Below are positions 27,062-35,146 of a stretch of 64,000 nt of DNA, piece by piece. Under the pieces are notes generated by a model. That model saw only the letters and a list, made by a program, of their open reading frames with translations. It searched no databases and was not told the origin of the DNA. Source of the DNA: Sphingomonas oleivorans (GTDB lineage Bacteria > Pseudomonadota > Alphaproteobacteria > Sphingomonadales > Sphingomonadaceae). The first letter of the stretch is position 1. Every line of letters starts with the position of its first letter. The stretch lies in contig NZ_NWBU01000004.1 in assembly GCF_003050615.1 (NCBI RefSeq), forward strand, positions 682,001 through 746,000, given 5' to 3'. A program made the position numbers and the translations under genes.

Positions 27062-28090
27062 ATGGGCCTGACGGTGGTCAGCGTCTCCTATCCCTTCGCG
27101 CCGGTGACAGCCGATCCGGTCGGCGGTAGCGAGCAGGTGCTGGCGCAGATCGACCGTGCGCTGGTCGCCGCCGGCCATCGCGCGATCATAATCGCACCGG
27201 AAGGCTCGGCCGCAGCCGGCGAGTTGCGCTCCATCCCCGCCATATCCAGTCCGGTCTCCGATATCGCGCGCCGGCGGGCTCATGTCAGCGTTCGCGAACG
27301 GATCGCCGAAGCCATCGACCGGGACAGGCCTGACGTCATTCACCTTCACGGACTCGATTTTCATTCCTATCTCCCGCCGCCGGGACCGGCGGTGATAGCC
27401 ACCCTGCACCTGCCGCTCGACTGGTACGCGCCCGAAGCGCTGCGGCCGGAGCGGCCGAACATGGTGCTCCACCCCGTGTCGGAAAGCCAGGAGCGACAGG
27501 CGCCTGCTGGTGCGATCCTGTCGCCCCCGATCGAAAATGGCGTGGAGATTCCCGAGATTCAGGTCCGCAAGGGTCAATTTGCCTTCACGCTCGGCCGCAT
27601 CTGCCCCGAAAAGGGCTTTGAAGACGCCATCGAAGCCGCCGGCAGAGCGGAAATGCCGCTGCTGATCGCGGGCTCGGTCTTCCCCTATCCGGAGCATCAG
27701 ACTTATTTCCGGACACGCATCCAGCCCCGGCTGAACCAGACCCGGCGCTGGATCGGCGCGGTTGCCGGGCGCCGCAAGAAGATGCTGCTCGCCAGGGCGC
27801 GTTGCCTGCTTGTGCCGAGCAAGGTGGCTGAAACGAGCTCGCTGGTCGCGATGGAGGCCATGGCTGCGGGCACGCCGGTGATTGCCTATCGCACCGGCGC
27901 GCTGCCCGACATTGTCGAGCATGGCCGGACCGGCTTCATCGTCGACACGGTCGAGGAAATGAGCGCGGCGATGCGCAAGACCGACCGCATCGACCCTGAG
28001 GAATGCCGCGCCCGCGCCCGCGCGCGATTCCCGCTCGAGAAGATGACCGGCGCCTATCTCGCCCGCTATGCCGAGCTCGCGATCCGATGA
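27062..28090 (+). CDS. GT4 family glycosyltransferase
   Basis: 342 residues. The N-terminal region reads SVSYPFAPVTADPVGGSEQV and DVIHLHGLDFHSYLPP. The C-terminal GT-B domain has AFTLGRICPEKGFEDAIEAA, then the donor-binding EX7E-type region VPSKVAETSSLVAMEAMAAG with GTPVIAYRTGALPDIVEHG. GT4 enzymes are retaining transferases; MshA and BshA of thiol pathways belong here, as do many glycolipid enzymes. It follows PIG-L by 76 bp and overlaps the next gene by 4 bp. Confidence 0.9.
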   Translation: MGLTVVSVSYPFAPVTADPVGGSEQVLAQIDRALVAAGHRAIIIAPEGSAAAGELRSIPAISSPVSDIARRRAHVSVRERIAEAIDRDRPDVIHLHGLDFHSYLPPPGPAVIATLHLPLDWYAPEALRPERPNMVLHPVSESQERQAPAGAILSPPIENGVEIPEIQVRKGQFAFTLGRICPEKGFEDAIEAAGRAEMPLLIAGSVFPYPEHQTYFRTRIQPRLNQTRRWIGAVAGRRKKMLLARARCLLVPSKVAETSSLVAMEAMAAGTPVIAYRTGALPDIVEHGRTGFIVDTVEEMSAAMRKTDRIDPEECRARARARFPLEKMTGAYLARYAELAIR

Positions 28091-29088
28091 GGGCGGCGTG
28101 CCCGGCGAGACGCAAGGCCCCAACGGTCGAGATCGTCGCACCGGACGGCCTCTCCGGGATTCGGGAGGAGTGGGAACGACTCTGGCGTGCCGTGCCGGAT
28201 CCAAGCCCTTTCCTCGCGCCGGCCTGGTTGCTCGCCTGGGCAGATATCTACGCGCCCGACCGCTGCCGGGCGGCGGCGCTATGGGCGGATGGAAAGCTTG
28301 CCGGCCTGCTGCCGACCTTCGTCTGGGAGAGCGCGCTGCTTCTCGCCGGAACCGGACCGAGCGATCATGGCGGGGTGCTGATCCGGCCGGGCTTCGAAAA
28401 ATGGGCCGGGACGCTGGTCGAGGCGGCGGCAGAGGCGGCCCCCGAGCCGTTCGAGCGCATCGACCTCCAGCAGCTTGCGCCGGGCTCGCCCCTCATCGAT
28501 TGCGCCGTACCCGGCTGGAGCGCGCGGATGGAAGAAGGTGATTGCTGCCCCGCCCTCATGCTGGCCGGCCGCGATGGCATGGCGAACGCGCCGAAGCGGA
28601 TGCGTTCCAACTGGCGTTACGCAATGCGGCAGCTCGATCGCAAAGGCGGCGCCGTCGAACGCGTCGCCGCGGCGGAAATTCACGAGACGATGGCAGCCCT
28701 GGAGCGGCTGCACGGGCTGCGCTGGACGGAGAAAGGCGAGGCAGGCATGCTCGCCGACCCGCTGCCCAGCCGGTTTCTTCGGACGGTAGCCCCGGCGCTC
28801 GCCGAAGCCGGCCTGCTGCAGCTGCACCGCCTGCGTCTGGACGGCGGGACGATCGCGGTCCTGCTCGCGATGCAGACCGAAGGGGAAAGCTGCTATTTCC
28901 TCAGCGGCTTTGATCCGGACCATGCCGGCCTCAGCCCCGGCACCATCCTGGTGGGCGGTGCCATCGCCGAAGCTGCGCGGAACGGTGCGACGCGCTTCGA
29001 TTTCCTGCGGGGGAAGGAGCCCTATAAATATCGCTGGGGCGCCAAGGACCGGTCGCTATACCGTCATATCCTGACCAGATCATGCTGA
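28087..29088 (+). CDS. GNAT acyltransferase (BioF2/CelD-like, FemAB-type fold)
   Basis: 333 residues; the start overlaps the previous stop (ATGA). The central sequence MRSNWRYAMRQLDRKGGAVE and ALERLHGLRWTEKGEAGML is followed by IAVLLAMQTEGESCYFLSGF and GATRFDFLRGKEPYKYRWG. This is the Acetyltransf_6 layout found in CelD/BioF2-like proteins, which commonly N- or O-acylate sugars or peptides. In this cluster it is a candidate for re-acylating the amine freed by the PIG-L enzyme. Confidence 0.8.
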   Translation: MRAACPARRKAPTVEIVAPDGLSGIREEWERLWRAVPDPSPFLAPAWLLAWADIYAPDRCRAAALWADGKLAGLLPTFVWESALLLAGTGPSDHGGVLIRPGFEKWAGTLVEAAAEAAPEPFERIDLQQLAPGSPLIDCAVPGWSARMEEGDCCPALMLAGRDGMANAPKRMRSNWRYAMRQLDRKGGAVERVAAAEIHETMAALERLHGLRWTEKGEAGMLADPLPSRFLRTVAPALAEAGLLQLHRLRLDGGTIAVLLAMQTEGESCYFLSGFDPDHAGLSPGTILVGGAIAEAARNGATRFDFLRGKEPYKYRWGAKDRSLYRHILTRSC

Positions 29089-29138
29089 CCGGCCAGTCGA
29101 GCGCCTCCTGCGACCGCATCTCGCAACCGGCAGCGAGA

Positions 29139-29636
29139 TCATCCTTCCGTCTGCAAATCCTTACGCAGAATCTGCTGGTCCACCTCCATCGCCATTGGAC
29201 AGCCCTTGAAGGTGTAGCGGACTTCCTCCCTCTCCGCGCCGACGGGTTCGTAGCCAAGGCGGCGGTAGAAGCGGCGCGCGCCCTCATTGTCCCACTCCAC
29301 GCCAAGCTCCACCGCCCAGGCACCGCGCGCGGCAGCCACGGCTTCGACTTCCGCCATAAGGCGCGTCCCCAGGCCGGCGCCCTGAAATGGCGGGAATATC
29401 CGGATGGCCCAGATGCGCGGGCAATCGAGGCTGCCCTGCCGATCGAAATCCAGCCATGCCTGGCCGACCGGAAAGCCGTTCGCCAGGGCCAGCAGCATCA
29501 GCGCCTCGCCTTGCCGCTGCGCCTCGAAAGTGGCGGCGATGATCTCCCGCTGGCGCGTGAACAGGCCCATCCATTCAAGCGCGGGCAAATCCTCCTCATG
29601 CGCGATGCGAAATGCGATCGGCACCTCGATCAGCAT
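29139..29636 (-). CDS. GNAT family N-acetyltransferase
   Basis: 165 residues from ATG 29636 (MLIEVPIAFRIAHEEDLPAL). The acetyl-CoA-binding motif A reads WAIRIFPPFQGAGLGTRLMA, followed by ELGVEWDNEGARRFYRRLGY. Substrate unknown. Its start overlaps the stop of the upstream unknown gene by 7 bp, so the two are co-expressed. They converge with the glycosyltransferase operon, 50 bp away, and may belong to the same pathway. Confidence 0.86.
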   Translation of the reverse strand: MLIEVPIAFRIAHEEDLPALEWMGLFTRQREIIAATFEAQRQGEALMLLALANGFPVGQAWLDFDRQGSLDCPRIWAIRIFPPFQGAGLGTRLMAEVEAVAAARGAWAVELGVEWDNEGARRFYRRLGYEPVGAEREEVRYTFKGCPMAMEVDQQILRKDLQTEG

Positions 29637-30481
29637 GCCGCCGCTTCCATGGATGGCTGCTTCGTCTCGGCCGGCGGCGTCAGCCCGACCCGGCGATAGA
29701 GCTCCATCCGGTATCGACGCCAATGGTCCAGCCGCACTTCATGGGCCGGGCGCCCATAATAGTCCCAGGAAAAACTACGTGCATTGAGGCCGACGAAGTG
29801 CGCACCACAGCGGCCGAGCCCGGGCTGGTGCGGGGGAAAGGGAGAGCAGATCGATACATCCCCGGTGCCAACCACCAGCGGATCCGCACCCTGTGACATG
29901 GCCGCGATCTGGAGGCCCTGTTCATCCAGCTCGGACTCGAGCTTCGCCGGATGCGCGCGCAACACCGCCGCGATCGCCGACTCCAGGTCGAACCCGGCGG
30001 GCGTCCCTCTTATGCCCGAATTGCGCGGCTCCGGGCCGGCCATATGCGCGAACTGGCCATGTCCCATTAGGACGTCGGCGGCGATCAACGTCGCCGCTCC
30101 GCTCTCGTCCGCAAGCCATCGCGCGAGCGCGTCCGGAATCGCCCAGAGGATGACGTCATTATCGAGCGCCAGCTCGCGCACGCCGGGGTCGATCTGCAGC
30201 GGCAGGAATTTCCAGGCGGTTCCCTCGCTCATCGCGCTATCGAGGAAGGGGCGAAGCACAAGCGGCACTTCGGGCGCGACCGCATGCCAGCGGATGCCAT
30301 CCGGAACCGCCCCGGTTTGCCGGCGGGCCTCGTCCAAAGCGATAGTGTTGACGCAGACATGATAGGCTGCGCCCGGCCCGAACAACCGATATGCGCCGTG
30401 CAGCGACAATCGCAGTGCCTCGAACCCGGCCGGGCTGACGTCACCGATCGTCCAGCGGATGTTGAGGAGTGCCTCGTTCAT
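29630..30481 (-). CDS. Unknown protein, possible GT-A nucleotide-sugar transferase
   Basis: 283 residues from ATG 30481 (MNEALLNIRWTIGDVSPAGF). I do not firmly recognise it. The stretch PGVRELALDNDVILWAIPDA has a DxD-like LDNDV in the context seen in GT-A glycosyltransferases. A conserved-looking AYHVCVNTIALDEA and C-terminal SFSWDYYGRPAHEV are visible. It overlaps the GNAT gene and lies 10 bp after the small 98-residue gene. Location next to other sugar genes supports, but does not prove, a glycosyltransferase role. Confidence 0.52.
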   Translation of the reverse strand: MNEALLNIRWTIGDVSPAGFEALRLSLHGAYRLFGPGAAYHVCVNTIALDEARRQTGAVPDGIRWHAVAPEVPLVLRPFLDSAMSEGTAWKFLPLQIDPGVRELALDNDVILWAIPDALARWLADESGAATLIAADVLMGHGQFAHMAGPEPRNSGIRGTPAGFDLESAIAAVLRAHPAKLESELDEQGLQIAAMSQGADPLVVGTGDVSICSPFPPHQPGLGRCGAHFVGLNARSFSWDYYGRPAHEVRLDHWRRYRMELYRRVGLTPPAETKQPSMEAAAC

Positions 30482-30491
30482 CCGGGCCGGC

Positions 30492-30788
30492 TCAGTCCTC
30501 GTCACCGGAGCGGCTGACGAACTTGTTGAAACGGCTCACCTGCCCGTCGGCGGTTTTGTCCTGATGGAGGAAAGCGAGTTCATTCTCCTCAAATATCTTG
30601 AAGAACTCGTCCCAACCAATGTGTTCCAGGCTCTCATCCTCCTCACCGCCCGGATCGTTAAAATCGATGCGCAATATGCCACCGCCCTGCTTATGCCTTT
30701 TGATATCGACCCGCGCAGGACAGCCGCCCCGCTCCTCGACCCATTTGCGGATCGCATCATGATCGGTGGTCTTAGTGGCGCTCGCCAT
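30492..30788 (-). CDS. Small conserved protein of unknown function
   Basis: 98 residues from ATG 30788, behind AAGGAG. The sequence ATKTTDHDAIRKWVEERGGC, ILRIDFND, ESLEHIGWDEFFKIFEENEL and FLHQDKTADGQVSRFNKFVS is highly patterned. It matches a small acidic family that is sometimes mis-labelled as a glucan-branching enzyme. It is far too short for any catalytic amylase domain. The function is unknown. Confidence 0.65.
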   Translation of the reverse strand: MASATKTTDHDAIRKWVEERGGCPARVDIKRHKQGGGILRIDFNDPGGEEDESLEHIGWDEFFKIFEENELAFLHQDKTADGQVSRFNKFVSRSGDED

Positions 30789-30905
30789 GGCCATCTCCTT
30801 CGATGCCCCTGGCGGACGCAATGAATAGGCCGCGGCTGGGTTCCCGTTCACCACGCGGGCTAATGAAATGAAAGGCCGTAGGTGATCGCCGGACGTCAGC
30901 GCTGC

Positions 30906-31847
30906 TTAGACGGTTTCCCCGCGCCGCCACAGATAGCCCGGCATGCGCGACGCCAGCGGCCACAACAGGTTCAGCGCGAGCCCGCTCATCACCAGCGCGG
31001 CGGCAGCGAGCTTCCAACCCGGCAGCGGCTCGGCGAGGAGCAGCGCGGATGCGCCCATGCCGAATATGGGAACGAGCATTGCGGACGGCGTAATCGTCGC
31101 TGCCGGGTGGCGGGCCAGCAGCCAACCCCAGGCGGCATAGCCGAACAGCGTGTTGCCGACCGACTGCCACAGGACCGCCAGCCATGCTCCCGGCCCGGCA
31201 TGCGCCAGCGCCGCGCCGATCACCGCCGGTCCTTCCAGCACCAACGATCCGATCAGCAGCGGCGGGATCGAGAACAGGCTGGCCCAGATCACGAAGGCCA
31301 GCATGTTGGTCGCCCCGCTCGCCTTTGCGACCTGATTGCCGCCCGCCCAGCTCATCGCCGCGATCAGCACGAGACCGAGCCCGAACGGCGTCGTCGTCCG
31401 GTCGCTATGCAGCATGATCACGCCGATGCCGACCGTCGCGAGCAGCAGCGCGAGCAGTTGGAACGGCCGGATACGCTCTCCGCTCAGCCACATCGAAAGC
31501 GCGATGGTGAAGAATATCTGCACCTGTACCACGAGCGAGGCGAGCCCCGGCGAGATATGGCCGTTCATGGCGATGTAGAGCAGCCCGAACTGCCCGAAGC
31601 CGATCAACAGACCATAGGCCGCAAGCGACCGCCACGTCACCGCCGGGCGCTTGATGAAGAAGGCGGCAGGCAGCAGCGCGAGCGTGAAGCGCAGCGTCGC
31701 GAACAGCAGCGGCGGAAGCTCGTCGAGCGCGGCACGGATGACCACGAAGTTGGTCCCCCACACCGCGACAACGGCAAGTGCAAGCAGCGCATGACGCCAA
31801 GGCAGTCCACGCGCATGGGCGACAGCAAGGGAGGAAGTGCCATTCAT
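30906..31847 (-). CDS. EamA family (DMT) transporter
   Basis: 313 residues with about ten hydrophobic helices in two EamA repeats. The first repeat begins LLALAVVAVWGTNFVVIRAA, with FATLRFTLALLPAAFF. The second begins LVLIAAMSWAGGNQVAKASG, with TPSAMLVPIFGMGASALLLA. These drug/metabolite exporters act at the inner membrane and often export amino acids or their derivatives. The product is not identifiable here. It is isolated from neighbours. Confidence 0.9.
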   Translation of the reverse strand: MNGTSSLAVAHARGLPWRHALLALAVVAVWGTNFVVIRAALDELPPLLFATLRFTLALLPAAFFIKRPAVTWRSLAAYGLLIGFGQFGLLYIAMNGHISPGLASLVVQVQIFFTIALSMWLSGERIRPFQLLALLLATVGIGVIMLHSDRTTTPFGLGLVLIAAMSWAGGNQVAKASGATNMLAFVIWASLFSIPPLLIGSLVLEGPAVIGAALAHAGPGAWLAVLWQSVGNTLFGYAAWGWLLARHPAATITPSAMLVPIFGMGASALLLAEPLPGWKLAAAALVMSGLALNLLWPLASRMPGYLWRRGETV

Positions 31848-32034
31848 GGCCGCCTCTGTAACGATCTATCGCAAGCCAGGTCACGCAATATCGCGCCACA
31901 TCCGCCGATCACCGGAATGCAGGTGGCTGCTGCTCATTGCATGTGCGGAACATCCGCTGGCTTTACGCAATGCCGCTATTCCACGCCCATCAAATGGCGG
32001 CCGAACCCATCGAGCGGCCACGCCGCCGGCACGG

Positions 32035-32880
32035 TCATTGTTGCTCGCGAAAATACCAGGCGAGCGCCTGCTCGATCACGGGCGCAGGCATCTCATGTCC
32101 GCCATCGAAAAGCAGGAGCTGAACCTCGAAACCGGCCCGGCGAAGCTCGGGCGCGAACCGCCTGCTCGTATCGCCGAGCGGAAGCACCTTGTCATTCCGT
32201 CCATGGGCGATGAAGATCCGCGAGCGGGCCTTGCCGCGGATCGGCATCATCATGCCCGGCGCAAGGGCGACGACATGCCGGAAGAGGCCGGCATTGTTGG
32301 CGCCGAGCGAGAGGGCGTAGCTTGCGCCATCGGAGAAGCCGATGATGGCCACGCGCTCGGGATCGACGGCATAGCGCGAAAATATCTGGGCGAGTGCTAC
32401 GTCTATGCGCGCCACATCGCCTCCATAGCGTGGCGGGATGCCGGTCAGCCCCGCAGCCGCGTTGGAGACGACGATATCCCAGCTATAATCGAGCGAATCC
32501 GGGGCGAGGAGAATGATTCCGCGCGCTTCGGCCTGATCGCGGAAGCGGGCGATCATATCGTCGCCGCGCCGGCTGGCGCCATGGAGCAGCAGCGCGAGCG
32601 GCATGGCGCGATCCGGCCGATAGCTGGACGGCACATAGAGGGCTGCGCTCGTATCGCCGGTCAATCGCAGATAGCCGTGCGCGGCCGAAGGCAGCGGGGG
32701 CGCCGTCGTGACGCGGGCAGCCAGCTCTCCCGAACGTGCCGCCAATAGGGGGCTAGTGCCGACGAGCAGCAGACCGAGCATGAACGCAAGCCGCGATGCC
32801 GGGACCGTTCGACGCCTCGGCCCTTTCCGGAGACAGCCCGCTGGCGAGGCGGACGCATGACCGGCTTGCTGCATCTCCAT
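32035..32880 (-). CDS. Exported alpha/beta hydrolase (esterase-like)
   Basis: 281 residues. A signal or anchor helix (RLAFMLGLLLVGTSPLLAAR) is followed by MPLALLLHGASRRGDDMIAR, the nucleophile elbow VAIIGFSDGASYALSLGANN, the Asp in IFIAHGRNDKVLPLGDTSRR, and the terminal His in LLFDGGHEMPAPVIE. All three catalytic residues are therefore present. It resembles phospholipase/carboxylesterase and PHB-depolymerase-like esterases. The start is ATG 32880 (GGGGAAG upstream). It appears monocistronic. Confidence 0.86.
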   Translation of the reverse strand: MEMQQAGHASASPAGCLRKGPRRRTVPASRLAFMLGLLLVGTSPLLAARSGELAARVTTAPPLPSAAHGYLRLTGDTSAALYVPSSYRPDRAMPLALLLHGASRRGDDMIARFRDQAEARGIILLAPDSLDYSWDIVVSNAAAGLTGIPPRYGGDVARIDVALAQIFSRYAVDPERVAIIGFSDGASYALSLGANNAGLFRHVVALAPGMMMPIRGKARSRIFIAHGRNDKVLPLGDTSRRFAPELRRAGFEVQLLLFDGGHEMPAPVIEQALAWYFREQQ

Positions 32881-33126
32881 CCGCTTCCCCCGTCATCATC
32901 TTCGTCAGGACATCGAACAGAGATCAACTGTTCGATTCAAGCAAGCACTGCGCCAAGGGGACAGCTTCTTCATGGCAGCCCCAGGACGACAGAGATGATC
33001 CAAACCATAGTCGAGAGGGCCTGAAGCCCTGGCAATGCGCCTTTCAAAATTGGGGGACCTGAGGGGATGTGACCGGGACGATACCTCAGCTTTCCGTTTC
33101 GTTTCGCCCTCGGTCCGCTCCTGCCG

Positions 33127-34401
33127 TCAGCGGCGCAGAAGAAATTCGAGGCGTAGCCCGACTGCCAATGCGTTCGATCCGGAACGCAAGCCGGGATTGA
33201 GGATATATTGGATGTCCGGCTGCACGCTGAAATGTTTCGAGAATAAGTGCCGGTAGCTCAGTTCAAGCGCCGTTTCGTGCCGTCGGGGCATTACGTCCTG
33301 CGATGCGGCAAGGGCACGATAATTGGATGATGTCCTCGCAACGGCCAGCGCCGCTCCCAACTGATCTTCGGGATGACGCGGGAAAGGCCCTGACAAGACC
33401 AGCCCGAAGCTGACGAATCCGTCGAACCTGTTGAACCGGCTGGCAGCCTTTCCGAAGCGGACGAACCCATCCAGCCTGCCAACCGACGCCCTTTGCGCAA
33501 GCCGTGCTTCGCCGCGGAGGTAGAATCCGCGATTGCCGCGCCGCAGGACAGGCGCTCCAGCGACTTGCGGGGCCGACTGATCCTCGAATCTCGCCGTATA
33601 GGCCCAATAGCCGGCGAGCAGCCGCAGATCGCCAAACGTCCGATCGATCTCGCCGACAAGCAGCGCACCATCATTCTGCCCGAGCCGGATCGCGGTACGA
33701 CGCGGATGATCCGGATCGCCCGGCACCCCATCGAGCACGGCGCCCCGTACGACGAACCCGTCCTCCAGCCTGGCCTGAAGTCGCAAGGCGAGTGAGGTCG
33801 AAGGGAAGATGGACGGGCCGTTATGGCCGGTCTGCGCGATATCGGTTCCGATACCATGCTCGCTTCCGAGGAAAAATGTGGAAGCTTCCAGCGCATCGAA
33901 TTCGCTATTGAGGTCATAGAGCCCGAATCTTGCAGAAATCGAGCCGGTCTCGTGCTCGACCCAGGCTTCATACAGCCGCAGCGCCCGGACGCCCGTTTCG
34001 ATGTTCGACACGACCTGCGCATCGCCGACGCCTCCGTCGCTGAAGCGCACGCCGTTATTGTAGAGCATATAGGCGAACAGCCTGGTGCCCGACGGGCCGC
34101 CGAGCCGTTCCAGATCCGCGGATATCGTCAGATCGAGATTGTCGAGATAGCGGGTGCGGCGATCGAGGCCACCATGCGCCACCGACCAGATATCCGCAGC
34201 ATAGCCAAGCTGCAGCGCGACGGGGCGTTCCGTCTCCTGCGGTTCGACGGACGCCGGCTCCGGCTGATCCATATTGTTCGCGACGCAAGGCTCGGCGGCG
34301 ACCGCAAGGATCGCCGACGCGAGACCGATCATCATGCGGCGGCGGCGCGCGCAGCTTGGGTTCCTGCCCTGCCCGCCGGAGCAGTCATTCCCGTCCGTCA
34401 T
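33127..34401 (-). CDS. OprB-type carbohydrate porin
   Basis: About 424 residues from ATG 34401, overlapping the eutC stop by 17 bp. A basic N terminus (CARRRRMMIGLASAILAV) acts as signal. OprB blocks are ALQLGYAADIWSVAHGGLDR, YLDNLDLTISADLERL, EAWVEHETGSISARFGLYDL, EHGIGTDIAQTGHNGPSIFP, and a C terminus PDIQYILNPGLRSGSNALAV. OprB porins allow sugars and other small solutes to pass the outer membrane. Translational coupling to eutC suggests it imports the ethanolamine-yielding substrate or a related solute. An ATG at 34335 is an alternative. Confidence 0.86.
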   Translation of the reverse strand: MTDGNDCSGGQGRNPSCARRRRMMIGLASAILAVAAEPCVANNMDQPEPASVEPQETERPVALQLGYAADIWSVAHGGLDRRTRYLDNLDLTISADLERLGGPSGTRLFAYMLYNNGVRFSDGGVGDAQVVSNIETGVRALRLYEAWVEHETGSISARFGLYDLNSEFDALEASTFFLGSEHGIGTDIAQTGHNGPSIFPSTSLALRLQARLEDGFVVRGAVLDGVPGDPDHPRRTAIRLGQNDGALLVGEIDRTFGDLRLLAGYWAYTARFEDQSAPQVAGAPVLRRGNRGFYLRGEARLAQRASVGRLDGFVRFGKAASRFNRFDGFVSFGLVLSGPFPRHPEDQLGAALAVARTSSNYRALAASQDVMPRRHETALELSYRHLFSKHFSVQPDIQYILNPGLRSGSNALAVGLRLEFLLRR

Positions 34402-35146
34402 CAAGCGTCAATATCGGGGACGCGCCCGCATGTTCGTCCTTCAGGGCAACGCCGCTCAGCCGGCGCTTGCGCGCTTCCTTCATCAGCCAGGCGAGCTGGT
34501 CGGCGGCGGCCGCATGGGAAAGGCCATAAGGCGGGCGGATATTGGAGATGCAGTTGCGCTCGCTGTCGCGCCGGCCAGGACGCGGATCCCAGGTCAGATA
34601 GGCGCCGAGACTGTCGGCGGCGCTCAACCCCGGTCGCTCGCCGATCAGCACCACCGCCTGCGCCGCACCGAGCGCTGCGCCGATATCGTCGCCCAGCGCG
34701 ACGCGCGCCTGGCGCGCCAGCACCACGGGCGCGATCCGCCAGCCCGCCAGCCGCTCGGCCATCGCGCCGATCAGCGCAGCCCCATGGGCGTGGACGGCGG
34801 TGGCGGAAAGACCGTCGGCGAGGATGAAGACCGCATCATATTCCCCCCGCGCCAGATGCGCGGCACTTGCGGGATCGAGCCTGCGGCCGAGATCGGGCCG
34901 CTGGAGGAAGGTCGCCCGATCGCCCGCGCTGCTGTCGACCGCGATCGTCTGCCGGCCTTCGAGTTGCCGGGTGAGGAGATCGATGTCGAGCGCGGCGTGG
35001 ACGGCATCGCGTGCCCGCGCATGGGCGAGCTGAAAGTCGAGCAACGGCACGGTCGGCAAGCCATTGCCTGCACGGCCGAGACCGATGCGCGCCTGCGTCG
35101 CGCCGCGCAGCCGTCCGAAGGGCGAAGGATCGGCAACCGCGCTCAT
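34385..35146 (-). CDS. eutC: Ethanolamine ammonia-lyase small subunit EutC
   Basis: 253 residues. Features of EutC are RIGLGRAGNGLPTVPLLDFQ, LARGEYDAVFILADGLSATA, VVLIGERPGLSAADSLGAYL, and the terminal NCISNIRPPYGLSHAAAADQ. With EutB it forms the adenosylcobalamin-dependent lyase that converts ethanolamine to acetaldehyde and ammonia. Its start overlaps the eutB stop by 4 bp. No EutA reactivase or microcompartment genes are nearby. Confidence 0.96.
   Translation of the reverse strand: MSAVADPSPFGRLRGATQARIGLGRAGNGLPTVPLLDFQLAHARARDAVHAALDIDLLTRQLEGRQTIAVDSSAGDRATFLQRPDLGRRLDPASAAHLARGEYDAVFILADGLSATAVHAHGAALIGAMAERLAGWRIAPVVLARQARVALGDDIGAALGAAQAVVLIGERPGLSAADSLGAYLTWDPRPGRRDSERNCISNIRPPYGLSHAAAADQLAWLMKEARKRRLSGVALKDEHAGASPILTLDDGRE

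Noticed and set aside
30492-30788. Label of 1,4-alpha-glucan branching enzyme for the 98-residue protein
   Set aside because: The protein is too short for a catalytic domain and shows no amylase-type motifs.
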